Shown here: positions 10,870-21,221 of the stretch, in pieces
How positions within the stretch are numbered: the stretch's first letter is position 1
Layout: each line of letters opens with the position of its first letter
NCBI GenBank assembly: GCA_949318235.1
Contig: OX439137.1
Coordinates: 14,149,291-14,213,290 of the forward strand
Length of the DNA: 64,000 nt
Source of the DNA: Ecdyonurus torrentis
Taxonomy: Eukaryota > Arthropoda > Insecta > Ephemeroptera > Heptageniidae
Reading direction: 5' to 3'
Translations under genes and position numbers: made by a program
The notes under the pieces: model-generated
Database searches by the model: none
What the model saw: the letters and a program-made list of their open reading frames with translations, nothing else
What the model was told of the DNA's origin: nothing

Positions 10870-12030
10870 TCTCCTCTTTTCTCAATTACTATTTAAGTTT
10901 GTGGTGGGAGACAAATCACCCATCACTTCACTCTCATATGTTTACATGGCTTTTTCCATATAAAAGCTACAAATTCAGAATCTCCTGCCAGTATCTGTGT
11001 AGTCGCTGTAGTATAAAATGTATTTTGCAGCATTTATATGGAAAAAGCATTTAACCATATAAGTGGGTGGTGGGTGATTCATCTCCTACCACAAATTTTA
11101 GGAGTTTAACAAGAGAGGACAACTCTTTGTCAACGAACAGCCACATGATTTTAGAGATCAATGCAAAAGTGGTTTTCATTCTTTTTGTTTACCTGAATGT
11201 GTGGCATGCGGCAGGCAGAAAGCTCAGGTGCTTGTTTCATGCGGCACCCAAATCTTGCATTACAATATATGCAGTGCACTGTAAACAGTCTAGCAGTTAC
11301 GATGACAAAGATTTCTTGTCTATTCTCATCTCTTCTTAAATTTTTGGTGGGAGACAACCCACCCACTACCGACTCTTGTATATTTATATGGATAAACATT
11401 GCAAAATTAATTTTATACTGTCACAGTGACTATACATACCTACATATTATTATGCATTATATAATGCATGTATATGTGTACTGATATGCATATATTTACA
11501 TAGGTCAGGTGTTGTACATAATGTTAAATTCAGCGATTTGGGGTAAATTGATGGCAAACATTTTGCCCCCCAAAATCACTGAACTTAACATTATGTACAG
11601 TACATACCACCTGACTTATGTACATTATATGCATATCTGTACACATATACATGCATTATATACTGCATAATAATATGTAGGTATGCATAGTCACGTGGTA
11701 GTTATACAATTAATTTTGCAATGTTTATTCATATAAACATACAAGAGTCAGTAGTGGGTGGGTTGTCTCCCACCAAAAATTTAAACAGGCATGAGAATAG
11801 AGAAGAAATCTTTGTCATAGTAACTATGCTAGACTGTTTGCAGTGCACTGCATATTATATTGTAATGCAAGATTTGGGCCACTTGAAACAAGCATCTGAG
11901 CTTTCTGCCTGCCGCATGCCACACGTTCAGGTGAACGAAAAGAATGAAAACCACTTCTTCATTGATCTCTAAAATCATGTGGCTTTTTGTTGACAAAGAT
12001 CGTTGTCCTCTCTTCTTATAAGCTTCTAAA
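10870..12030. repeat. Composite foldback element, family J
   Basis: Two nested inverted repeats. The inner one has arms of roughly 450 bp (about 11100-11545 and 11570-12015) centred near 11560, where GATTTGGGG and CCCCAAAATC meet. Both arms carry the GTGGTGGGAGACAA-type motif, a GGCATGCGGCAGGCAGAAAG block and TATGCATATA repeats. The outer portion (10870-11110) is a smaller foldback of the same family. A diverged relative lies at 51315-51610. Short reading frames in the arms are mirror images of each other and are not genes. Confidence 0.75.
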
Positions 12031-12124
12031 AATTTTACATTTATGTATGTATATGATGTCAATTTATAAAATGTTGGCGTAAAAATAAACACAGCAACTT
12101 TTTTTTTATTTATAAAGGCATATG

Positions 12125-12250
12125 TACAGCTCTGGCCAAAAGTTTAAGAACAGGGCAGCGGCGGTCGCAGCGTTTTACTATAAAGATAACATAATGTGGT
12201 TGCGGGTTGCCTATACAAATCGTTCTCAAACTTTTGGCCAGAGCTGTGCA
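12125..12250. mobile_element. Family B Tc1/mariner-type MITE, copy 1
   Basis: TA followed by CAGCTCTGGCCAAAAGTTT, with the same sequence inverted at the right end (AACTTTTGGCCAGAGCTG). The 126-bp body holds GGTTGCGGGTTGCCTAT and a GC-rich GGCAGCGGCGG. The GGCCAAAAGT-type end is typical of Tc1/mariner elements, which duplicate TA on insertion. Confidence 0.85.
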
Positions 12251-13330
12251 TATATTGATTGTAAACATTTGGCAAAAATCACTGAAATTATTTACGTACA
12301 TATGTAACAGACATTTTAATATTCCAAATACATACAACATCAATAATGTATGTATGTACTGTACATGTCATAATATCATTATGTAACAGTGTGTTATATT
12401 TGATGTATGTACAGTACATATTATGTCGTGTATGATATCATATGTACTGTATGTACTGTGCATGTATGTGTACATACTATGTAGAAAGAGTACTGTATAT
12501 AGAACAGGTCGATACTTCGCGAGACCCAGTTCTTGGCACCTTAATGGTACGGTACATATTGTATGTATAGTTTCGGTTACTATATTGTCTATTTTTTAGT
12601 TTTTATATTTGTTAACATTATACGTATGAAAATAATAGCATCAAATTGCTAAAGAAAACAAGCACGATGTTATAAATTAAGAAGGGGGGAAATATCATAT
12701 ATGTATGTATGCATACATACATATACTTTTTGTGCTTTAAGATTCGAATAATGCCCATTTTACTACATGCTATTCCTATCTGCTAATAGGTAACATAACA
12801 TTTAAAAGTCTGCTTCAAACTTATCAAGCATTTAATCAGAGATCTGCTAAATTAATCATACGTAATCATAATATATGTAACGATACATACAAGTGAAAAC
12901 GATCGACCATGACACCATGACTGGGACAGGCAGCATAACAGATTTTCCAATTACTTTCATTTTCCCAACAACTATAGAGCATGTACATTTTTATTGGATA
13001 ACTTACCTTTAATAATTGTGCTTTGTGTTGTATTTTTAAGATTTTATCACTGCTATTTACAAAACATTGATCCGAATGGGAATGGCATTCACGAAGTAAT
13101 TTTCACTTTTGTTTTGTGCTACGCCCACTTTTTTTTTATAACAAGTTTGCAAGGATTTTTTGTCTCTATTACCTCAGTTATTTATTTCAAAGACTCCCAT
13201 TTAAAATTTATTTATAATGGCTAAAAAAATTCATATCCAATTTTAGTTTCTCAAATTATTATTCCTAATTAAACAATAATTAATTTAACGTTTGTTGATA
13301 AAAAAAAAAAGTACTATAAATAGAACATTC
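12251..13330. other. Spacer between divergent ZAD genes
   Basis: Rich in GTATGTA/TACATAC simple repeats (12330-12480 and 12700-12725). A TATAAATAG at 13315-13323 is a possible TATA box but could be chance. No gene is seen. Confidence 0.4.
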
Positions 13331-13990
13331 TAAATTTAGCTTTTATTTATTATGTTGGTAAAATGTAAAATTTGGCGCGAGAAATGCAAGATGGCGTCAT
13401 TGCGTATTAAATAAAATCAGGAAATGAGAGGAAAAAATGGAGAAATGAAACGTGGTTGTATTCTGTTGCCAAACTTTATTGGATTAAGTCGTATTCTCTG
13501 AGTGTTAAAGCAACTCTGTAACTTTTTAAGTTACTTTAATAGGTACGCCAATTGAAATTAATTATAAAACATTGCATGTGTGTTTTTTTGAGGTAATATT
13601 TCTATGATATAATTGCGGCTTTAATAACGGGTCCATGTATTATATGTATCCGATGGATGCGGATGGATGTTTCTTTTGCTTTGAACGTGGCTAGTTTAAA
13701 ATAAAAATTCTTATTATTTGCATTATGAATTATCCTAATTAATGTATAAATGTTAACAGATACCCATATATATTAGTATTTTAAGAATACTTGTGATTTT
13801 AAAATCACCTAAGCACGTGCATTCTAGAAAATAAAACCGGACGCCTTAACACTTATCAGCATAACAAATGGCGTCAAAATCGTCAACTCAAAAGTGTGGA
13901 ATGCACAGGGCTTGCATTTCGCGCTATTGGAAATGGCGCCTACACATGTCATTGTTTGTCGCGTCGCTGATTACTTGATGTAGAAAGGGC
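13331..13990. promoter_or_regulatory. Candidate shared promoter region of the divergent ZAD genes
   Basis: This stretch is richer in CpG than its surroundings and contains CAAGATGGCGTCATTGCG at about 13387, close to the YY1-type initiator motif AAGATGGCGGC, plus two further ATGGCG motifs (about 13868 and 13933) and CACGTG at about 13816. It lies midway between the first coding exons of two head-to-head genes that both need an upstream non-coding exon. The assignment is inference from position and composition; no TSS or 5' donor can be fixed. Confidence 0.35.
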
Positions 13991-14254
13991 ATGTTTGTAA
14001 TTTTAATTATATATTTTATTTTTTACAACGTTGCAAATTATTATTGTGGGTTATTTTTGTCTACGTATTTATATACGATTCATGCGTTATTGGGAATTCA
14101 TTTAGTGAAAGATTGGACACGGTACACGGTAAACAAACAACCTGTTGACTTGATATTGTTATTGCCATGTGCGTTTTCGTTTTAATGCCATTTTGCTGTT
14201 CTTAGAACCGTGGTGCTATTTACTACATGCACTTTTTATTTTATTTTTTAAGTA

Positions 14255-15654
14255 TGGTAGATATGCCACTTTTCGGCCACTTCCACTTTTCGGCCACTTT
14301 GAACTTTGAAAGCTTATAATAAAAAATCTAAATGGACCAGGGACAAATTTTTTGTATAATTAGCTCCAGAAAACCTTAGCCAGTATTGTGTTAGATATTG
14401 AAATGATTAGCCTCATAGGATTTTTTTTTATTAAATTATTAACTCGGCGAGAACTTAAAAATTGCAAAAATTTACGCTTCTTCTAATGTTATGCAAAAAC
14501 ATCATATCAGTACTTCAGGAAAATAAGGGTCTAGTTACAAATTCTTGACAGCCATCTCAAACCCACTGAATCTATAGTATCTCAGCTAAGTATTAATCAC
14601 CATAAATCTTAAGTTGGCCTTAGCCAATTTTTTTAAGACTGAATATAAAAGTGGCCGAAAAGTGGACACGATGTTTCGTACCGGTGTCACTTTTCGGCCA
14701 CCTAATTTGCTAAGTTCAATATTTTTTCCTGGCAAAACTGTAGATTTGAAATCAGGTTTGATCACCTGAACTTGCTCTGGGGACAACATAGTTTTAGTAA
14801 AAAATAAGAAAACAGTTCTGAGAACCATAAGTCGTTGCCAAAGACGGTCCAAAAATCCCCAACCCAACATTCGTTATTAAGTGAAAATTGCAACTTTTTT
14901 TTTTCTTCAAAGGGGGAAAAAAATACGTAATTTTTTTAATGTACAGAAATGTTTCTCATACACTGTAGAATTCAAATATTAAAACCCCCAAAGTCATAAT
15001 TTTTATTTTTATTATAATACTTAAAAAAAGTACGCGTAAGCCCGGGCGTCGTGTACCATTTTAAGGGTCAATTTTATCGCAACTCAGATTTGTGGGAACA
15101 GTTTTATTATTTTTATTTCATATAATGTTGTATTGAGAGTGACATCAGGCTATCAAACATACCCCTAAATAAACAGCTCCAGCAATAAAAAAGTTCAAAA
15201 GTAGCCACGCGTGGCCGTTAGGTTTGTGTTTAGCAAATTTAAAGCGCTATAGCGACCAAAATAATTGCAGCATGCTAATTTTTTCCTAACATACACAATA
15301 AATGAATTCATTTTAATGATTTGACAAACAAACAAAAAATTAATCGTGCGCAAACATGCCAGAAAACAGCTTGCGAATGTGCGTTCCTAACGTAAGGTGG
15401 CCGAAAAGTCAAATTTCAGTGGCCAGAAAGTAGCATAAGGGGCCGAAAACTGAGCATTTACAAAATCGAACTTTAAACTGTCCTCGTAATTAATTGAATG
15501 TTAAAACCAACGATTTTTTTATATGATTATGTTAGTAAAGTATTACTTTAACCAGCTGAATGGATGATTTGAACAGAAATATATTATTTGGTTGTAAATA
15601 TGGTGATAATATCAAACAAGATCCTTAAGTGGCCGAAATGTGGCATGTCTACCA
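14255..15654. mobile_element. 1.4-kb non-autonomous DNA transposon with TA target site
   Basis: Bounded by TA (14253-14254 and 15655-15656). The ends are inverted: TGGTAGATATGCCACTTTTC on the left, ..GAAATGTGGCATGTCTACCA on the right. The motif TTTTCGGCCAC recurs many times in both orientations (about 14270, 14288, 14650, 14690, 15403, 15610). No transposase frame is visible. A fragment of the right end lies at about 61875-61925. Confidence 0.8.
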
Positions 15655-15739
15655 TAATTAAACTACATGATGGTATAAAACATTCGAGCAATGCACTAAA
15701 GCTTGATTTTGTGATGGTGTTTATTAGTTTTATTATGCT

Positions 15740-15746
<7 letters not shown>

Positions 15747-15803
<57 letters not shown>

Positions 15804-15820
15804 CACACACACACACACAT
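15747..15820. repeat. Microsatellite (TG)n-(TA)n-(CA)n
   Basis: A run of TG, then about 26 TA units, then CA units. The short reading frames over it are artefacts. Confidence 0.9.
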
Positions 15821-15959
15821 AATAATTAATAGTTACAGTATATAATACATACAAATCTATGTATGTAGTACATACATAATATCATACAAATTCTCAAATA
15901 AATTTAATTATATGCATTGTATGCATCTCGCGATCTAGAAAAGTCACATAAACTATGTA

Positions 15960-16059
15960 CACTCCCCCGAGATAAATCTGACCGCAGCGTTCATGTCTCC
16001 AAATGTTAAATATATGAGGAGACTTTAACGCGACCGGTCAGATTTATCTCGGGGGAGTG
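15960..16059. mobile_element. 100-bp TA-flanked MITE
   Basis: Begins CACTCCCCCGAGATAAATCT after TA and ends with the exact inverse before TA at 16060. The middle differs (ATGTCTCCAAATGTT). Confidence 0.85.
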
Positions 16060-16120
16060 TACAGTAATGTAATATCTATTAAATTGTTTTCGAGAAGAAC
16101 AAATAATGCTCATTTTAAGG

Positions 16121-16590
16121 ATTAAAGCCATATACCACATAAAACAATATGTGCTTTTTAATGAATAAAGATGAAATGGGATCTTCAAAACTGATTACAA
16201 TTTTTTAAATTTTAAATATTTTTATTTCCACTCTCCTACAATCAAACATAATAAATTACATTTGTATACTGTTTTACATTGAATTGTCAACTTACTATGT
16301 TACACACTAATGTTACTTACTAATAGACTAATAAGGGAATAACCACCTCGAGGCCAACTCTGAGCAATATTGTCCATCCGCCCCCGTTTCAACCTACTGC
16401 GCAAGCGCAGGACGTCAAAACGGAAGCAGATGTGACCGGAAATAGCTCAAAGTCAGCCCCGAAGCAATCATTCCCCCGTTAGCTAAAATGTGAAAGAATT
16501 TTTTTTTTAATGTATCCCCATGAGAGGGCGTGAAAAAACTGCAAATTTAAGTAATCCAATTTGCATGAAAATTCATAAAATGTAATAAAT
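16121..16590. repeat. Family D MITE interrupted by a family C-like element
   Basis: 16121-16206 matches the left part of family D (AAAGCCATA.ACCACATAAA) and about 16503-16590 matches the next part (CCATGAGAGGGCGTGAAAAA). Between them 16326-16491 is a diverged family C element (AATAAGGGAATAACCACCTC..GAATGATTGCTTCGGGGC in inverse). The nesting shows C inserted after D. Confidence 0.55.
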
Positions 16591-16916
16591 AATGTCACAC
16601 ACTACAAACTACATTATGATGCTTACCCTTTGAATTGAACAAACTACATACACATTTTTATTTAAAAATGAATGATCTACATTTGGAACTTTTACACGTG
16701 CAACAGGAGAAGTACAGTAAAATGAGTTACCTTGGAATTTGTAAAGTGTGGGTTTTCATTTTGAACAAAATTTGTTAAGTGTAGTAAGCATCGACTAGTC
16801 ATAATAATTTTCCCATCCAGGCTACTTTTAAAGATTGTATTACTATGTTGTACCTAATGTGCAAGAAGGAATTTACAGGTTGTTTGATGCTAGCTTAATT
16901 TCTAACTTGATTACAG
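16492..16916. other. Upstream flank of plus-strand ZAD gene
   Basis: Apart from the family D tail, 16660-16800 resembles the ATTTGTAAAGTGT-type repeat seen at 42230 and 48139. The acceptor CTTGATTACAG ends at 16916, so this is probably intron between a non-coding first exon and the coding exon. Confidence 0.45.
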
Positions 16917-17027
16917 ATGGACAAAGCTTGCCGCATGTGTGCCGGCGTGGCCGATCCAGGGATTAACTTGCTTGATGCCTCTCAACACAGACTTGCATCA
17001 TGGACTGCTAAAAATCTTGGACTTGAG
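16917..17027 (+). CDS. ZAD zinc-finger protein, coding exon 1 (first half of ZAD)
   Basis: ATG at 16917 directly follows a TTACAG acceptor. The 37 residues begin MDKACRMCAGVADPG and hold the first ZAD CxxC (Cys5, Cys8), followed by the INLLDASQHRLASW core. Donor GAG|GTAATT after 17027, phase 0. The ZAD is an arthropod-enriched treble-clef-like zinc domain used for homo- or heterodimerisation of C2H2 proteins. An untranslated exon upstream is implied by the acceptor at the ATG. Confidence 0.9.
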
Positions 17028-17184
17028 GTAATTTAATAAAAACATGGGTATACACAGGGTCTGCTGAGAAAATCCAGACAATTTTGAAATATTAAGGACA
17101 AAATTTTATAACTCAGGAATTTATTATCTGAATGTATTCAAAAAATTTAAAGTGGTTAAGGGTTACCGTTAGAGGGATCCTACT

Positions 17185-17500
17185 TGATATAGCTGCCATC
17201 AGCCTTAGCAACTGCCTACAACAGCTGCTGGAAGTGCAGACACGCTCCCTTTAATTCAATGCTTTTCATTTTGCAAGATTTTACTTGAAAATTTTTCTTT
17301 AAATAATTGCTATCAGGCAACCTGGCCTTGTTAGTATTTCATTTAAGAATTCTGAAAAAATAGAAGTCCAGGGGGTCGAGGTAAGGGCTGTATAGAGATG
17401 TTTATATAGTATAAGGACATAGGGCATGTATAAGGGCATCACCTTCACTGAACACCACTCCCAGGACATGGGCACTAGCTGGAAACTCATTCTGGACACT
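17185..17500 (-). pseudogene. Mariner-type transposase fossil in intron 1
   Basis: On the minus strand, pieces in more than one frame read NEFPASAHVLGVVFSEGD, then SLYSPYLDPLDFYFFRIL, then a tail containing ADGSYIK. They match, in order, parts of mariner/IS630-type transposases, including the SPDLNPLDY-like motif that carries the third catalytic acidic residue. The middle of the protein is deleted and stops and frame changes are present, so it is dead. The call comes from motif recognition without a database search. Confidence 0.6.
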
Positions 17501-17563
17501 ACAGGTACTTCCTGTGGGTCTTGGGCAAACCTCCTGTCTTTTCTGGAGTTAATTAAGTAACAT

Positions 17564-17711
17564 CATATCAGTTCTTCCGGATAGAAATGTAGTTGTAGAG
17601 TGTTTTTTTTGCCATGCGACTATGAGCTCTATGAAAAGAACAGGTAAGATTCAAGGTGGCATCACAAAAAAAACCTCTACAACGACATTTCTATCCGGAA
17701 GACTTGATATG
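17564..17711. repeat. Foldback MITE in intron 1
   Basis: TTCCGGATAGAAATGTAGTT on the left and AACGACATTTCTATCCGGAA on the right form near-perfect arms; ATATCA/TGATAT extends them outward. The centre carries TGCGACTATGAGCTCTATGA, which reappears at about 24207. A T-homopolymer follows at 17710-17740. Confidence 0.8.
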
Positions 17712-17946
17712 TTTTTTTTTTTTTTTTTTTTTTTTTAAGTCCCTATACCAAGTATTCTGACCAAATTATTTCTGTAATTTTGAAAACCTCACTAAAATAA
17801 AATGCATTTAAATGGTAATCGTAACCTCTCAACAAGGATAAAATTATAGAAATTTCTTATGGGGCTAGAATACTTGGGAAATTCTTGTGTGCTTTACATT
17901 TTTTGATGACTTGTTACAAATAATCATGTAAATTTGTTTTTTTCAG

Positions 17947-18169
17947 GTGCACAAAGGTAATCTTTCCACCACAGTGTGTGTTGAGTGCATCAAACAAATT
18001 CAAGAGTGGATGGTTTTCAAGGACAAAACAGTTAAGGCTCACAAACGTTTCACTGGAGTGCGTCCAGGAGAATCCTCAACCCAGGTTTCTCCAGCACAGC
18101 CCTCTGTCAGTCCAAAACCTGGCCCGTCTTTGGTTGATAATTTCATTTTGGGTGTCAATTGGATTCCAG
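17947..18169 (+). CDS. ZAD zinc-finger protein, coding exon 2 (second half of ZAD and linker)
   Basis: The acceptor TTTTTTTCAG ends at 17946. Residues 38-111 contain CVEC (Cys48, Cys51) and IKQIQEWMVFKDK, completing the ZAD, then the Ser/Pro linker GESSTQVSPAQPSVSPKPGP and ILGVNWIP. Donor CCAG|GTCAGT after 18169 leaves one base (G), phase 1. This donor is the branch point of the locus: every later exon that can follow it begins with two bases of a codon. No stop or poly(A) signal lies in the exon. Confidence 0.88.
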
Positions 18170-18322
18170 GTCAGTGATTTTTACAATTAATGTCCCTCCC
18201 GCATAATAAGTATGTTAGTTTTTTTTTTTTTTTTTTTTTTTAATTTAATTGACTTTACTTATGAGGTTTACACCAACATACGTGTGTGTATTGTTTAATA
18301 TTAACATTGGCAATATAATGAG

Positions 18323-19149
18323 TAGAGAGCGCAAAAATAGTTTTTCGACTATAGCTAGTATTATTTCATATCTCCACCGATCTCAACAAATGGCGCATTT
18401 TAAACCAATAAAAAAATCAACTATTTTAGACTATTTCGAGCTTAGCGACTTTTTCACGAAATATCGACTATTTGTCGACTATTTTGCACTTTTTTTAAGT
18501 TTTTAAGGAGATTTCCACTAAAAATTGGCGATATATATCGATATATCGGATAGTATCGATATTATCGATACTTTTTTGAGGCGATATATATCGATACATA
18601 AATCCGACTATCGGTATTCGATACTTTTTGAAAAAAATTCATAGTAATTTATTTACAATTCAAATAGCAAGCCAGTTTTTGCGCGCTCTGTTGTACCAAC
18701 GAATCAGCGCGTGCAGCTGAGAGGGCACTGTGTATAAAAGCGCACTGCCACTCACTTCCCCAGCTCAGTCAGCTAGTAGATGTTGTGTATGAATCATCTC
18801 TAGCTGTACAGAGCTCTCTGCCGTGCCTTGCCTGATGCGAGTCCTAGGTAAATTTGATACAATTTGTAATAGACTATTACTAATAGTGCTCATAATACCC
18901 TCTTAATTTTTTTTCATTGTTTTTATCGCGTTTTAGTGAAGTCATCGATATTTTTCAGATATATCGATAATTTTCTTCGATATTATTTAATTAGTATAAT
19001 TATATAGTACTATAAATTTATGTATAAAAAATCGACTTTTTTCGACTTTTTTGTATAAAATCGACTATTTATCGACTATGTGCACCAAAAATCATCGACT
19101 ATATAGTCGACTATTTTGTCAAAATGATCGACTATTTTTGCGCTCTCTA
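18323..19149. mobile_element. 827-bp hAT-like element with 8-bp target duplication
   Basis: Flanked by ATAATGAG on both sides (18315-18322 and 19150-19157). The ends are inverted repeats TAGAGAGCGCAAAAATAG..CTATTTTTGCGCTCTCTA; subterminal TCGACTAT motifs repeat in both orientations, then a TATCGATA-rich zone. The centre (18660-18830) is GC-richer and contains TATAAAAG at about 18733. The 8-bp duplication and YARNG-type start fit hAT elements. No transposase frame is present. Confidence 0.88.
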
Positions 19150-19282
19150 ATAATGAGACTGACCATTTACCAGATCAAAAGTGTACTATAGAATGTTATT
19201 TGCAGAGCAAATTATAAAAAAGCTTTATTTAAAAATAAAGATAAGAGAGTTATTAAGAAAAATAAACCATCATGGTTATGTA

Positions 19283-19449
19283 TTGACTAATAAAGGAACA
19301 ACTGTTTTGAAGCTGACTTTTAAGTGATTTTGGTCATATCCGCTTCCGTTTCTACTTACTATGCATGCATGCGCATTATGTTGAAAGGAAAGCGTATGTG
19401 TCTGAAATCGCTTATAGTCGGCCTCAAAACAGTTGTTCCTTTAAAAGTC
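19283..19449. repeat. Family C MITE, copy 1
   Basis: Terminal inverted repeats TTGACTAATAAAGGAACAAC and GTTGTTCCTTTAAAAGTCA with subterminal CTGTTTTGA.GC. Other copies: 36059, 57706 and a decayed one at 16326. Confidence 0.8.
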
Positions 19450-19523
19450 AGTGATACATTTGACAGAAAAAAATAGGAGAAAACCAGCAAAGGCCATACC
19501 ATAGTGAAGAAAATCTTGTGGTT

Positions 19524-19554
<31 letters not shown>

Positions 19555-19700
19555 TACTTGCCATCATACAGATAAAAAAAAACTAACACGTTCTGGATAG
19601 CTTTTGTCACTAAACTCCAAGGGAAAAACTGTGTTTTATGCTTTCTTTGGTCCTTACAGACTGAGAAAGAAACTATGAATTATTAGCAATCATACAAAGT
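19450..19700. repeat. Family I foldback repeat, copy 1
   Basis: AGGAGAAAACCAGCAAAGGC with an A-homopolymer and GGATAGCTTTTGTCACTAAA. Relatives at 32650-33030, about 36745-36860, 41195-41400 and 46125-46420. A separate scrap of the family lies at about 20945-20995. Confidence 0.55.
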
Positions 19701-20343
19701 TTCTATCTGAGACTAAAATTTTAACACATTTCTCCCTCAATGTCTGTATTTTATTTGTAGATGTTAACCTTGGCATATACATTGTTGTATACTGATTGTA
19801 GGAGAAAGAAATTAGTAAATTAATTAGTTAATTAATTTTAGTCATTAAACACACTTTGTGTACAACTTAACATATACATTTACAAAATAATAATAATGTT
19901 TAATTCTATGAAATTAATTAAATACATTTGTTACATTATTCCTGAATGTATGCCTGTCAGCATGCCGGCAGACTAATGCTGCGGTTAGTACATTTCAGCA
20001 AATTATATTTATCACATTGCTCACACATGAGGTACCACATTCGTGATACTCAATTATACAAATTTTATGGTGAAAACCATGCACTGCAAATCTAGTGACA
20101 ATGTGCCTATCATTAACATTATGATTTTTCCAATAAACATTTTTAATGAGTACTGTAAAAAGAAATAAGTAAACAATTTTGAATTTTGAAAATAAAAAAA
20201 TGTTTTCTCTGAGAGTTTAATAATAATAAATGGTTTTTATGTGAGGCCAAAAATGGTATAAACCCACTTACATGGTCTTCTGACTTTTTATTTAAATAGT
20301 CAAGAGTATTTCTTCATTGCATTAATAAGGATTACACATCATT
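19701..20343. other. Intron 2 sequence with family L copy
   Basis: About 19840-20150 is a rearranged copy of the element at 9876-10256: ATTAAACACACTTTGTGTAC at the left and an inverted copy of its inner segment (TGAAAACCATGCACTGCAAA). No exon is seen. Confidence 0.45.
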
Positions 20344-20872
20344 AAAGGCTGGTTTACGCAAACGTACGTCGACGTATTTTTAAATGTCACATTTTCACAT
20401 TTTGCGTCAAAATTAGGTCTGGTTCACACATCCTTGTTAAACACGCGTTTGAGGCCTATTTCGTGTTTTCTCGAGTCATATCGGCCCGTTTCATAATCAA
20501 CAGCTGTTTACCATGAGGCAAGGAAAGGAAAAATTCCAACTATTAATTAAATTTTAATAAACCAATTGTAATAATTAAAATAAAAAAATATATTAAATTA
20601 TATTTTAAATCTCCTCATTATTAGAAATGTGACCCAGTTCATATTTGGCGTTTCTACACCAGAGCAAGTGCGCATGCGTAGGAGTGTGTGGGAGGAGCAA
20701 ACGCGAGACATTCACATTTACTTGACGCAAAAGTTGAGAGTTGGTCAACTCTTGCGTTTCACATTTGCGTCACCGCGTGAACCGCACCACTTGATAGCAT
20801 GCATCCCAGCGTATGTGTCAAACGTAAACTTTTCGTGTTTAGCCAAATGTACGTTTGCGTAAACCGGCCTTT
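20344..20872. mobile_element. 529-bp TIR element in intron 2
   Basis: Ends AAAGGCTGGTTTACGCAAAC and ..GTTTGCGTAAACCGGCCTTT are inverted repeats of at least 24 bp. Inside are further AACGTAAAC and TTTGCGTCA motifs in both orientations. Superfamily not certain. The two short reading frames inside are not genes. Confidence 0.75.
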
Positions 20873-21221
20873 AGGAAGAAAAATCACAATGTATCTTCAG
20901 AAAATACATTTTCAATGCACACGGCATATATGTGAGAGAAAAATAATGTGCTGGTACTATCATTGGAGTTTAGTGCCAGACACTATCCAATTTGTGATAA
21001 TTTTTAATATAAATTCTTAGTTTATTAATGAAGCACAACCATTGATTCTTATTTTAAAAAAAAATGTATATTTAGAAGAAGAAAATGTAGAATTGCTAAT
21101 TTTATTCTGAAATTTTTTAACACATCACAATATAATATCAACTGCAATGGATTTTTGTGTTAATTTAATATTAATAAAGAGTTTCCATATAGAATTTAAT
21201 GTATTTTCATATCTTTTGCAG
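20873..21221. other. End of intron 2
   Basis: AT-rich; ends with the acceptor CATATCTTTTGCAG at 21221. Contains the family I scrap mentioned for the copy at 19450. Confidence 0.5.

Noticed and set aside
11067..12092. Several 80-95-codon frames on both strands
   Set aside because: Each has a mirror image in the other arm of the foldback repeat, and none matches a known protein.
14586..14870. Minus-strand 94-codon frame inside the 1.4-kb transposon
   Set aside because: No transposase motif; biased composition and no relatives recognised.
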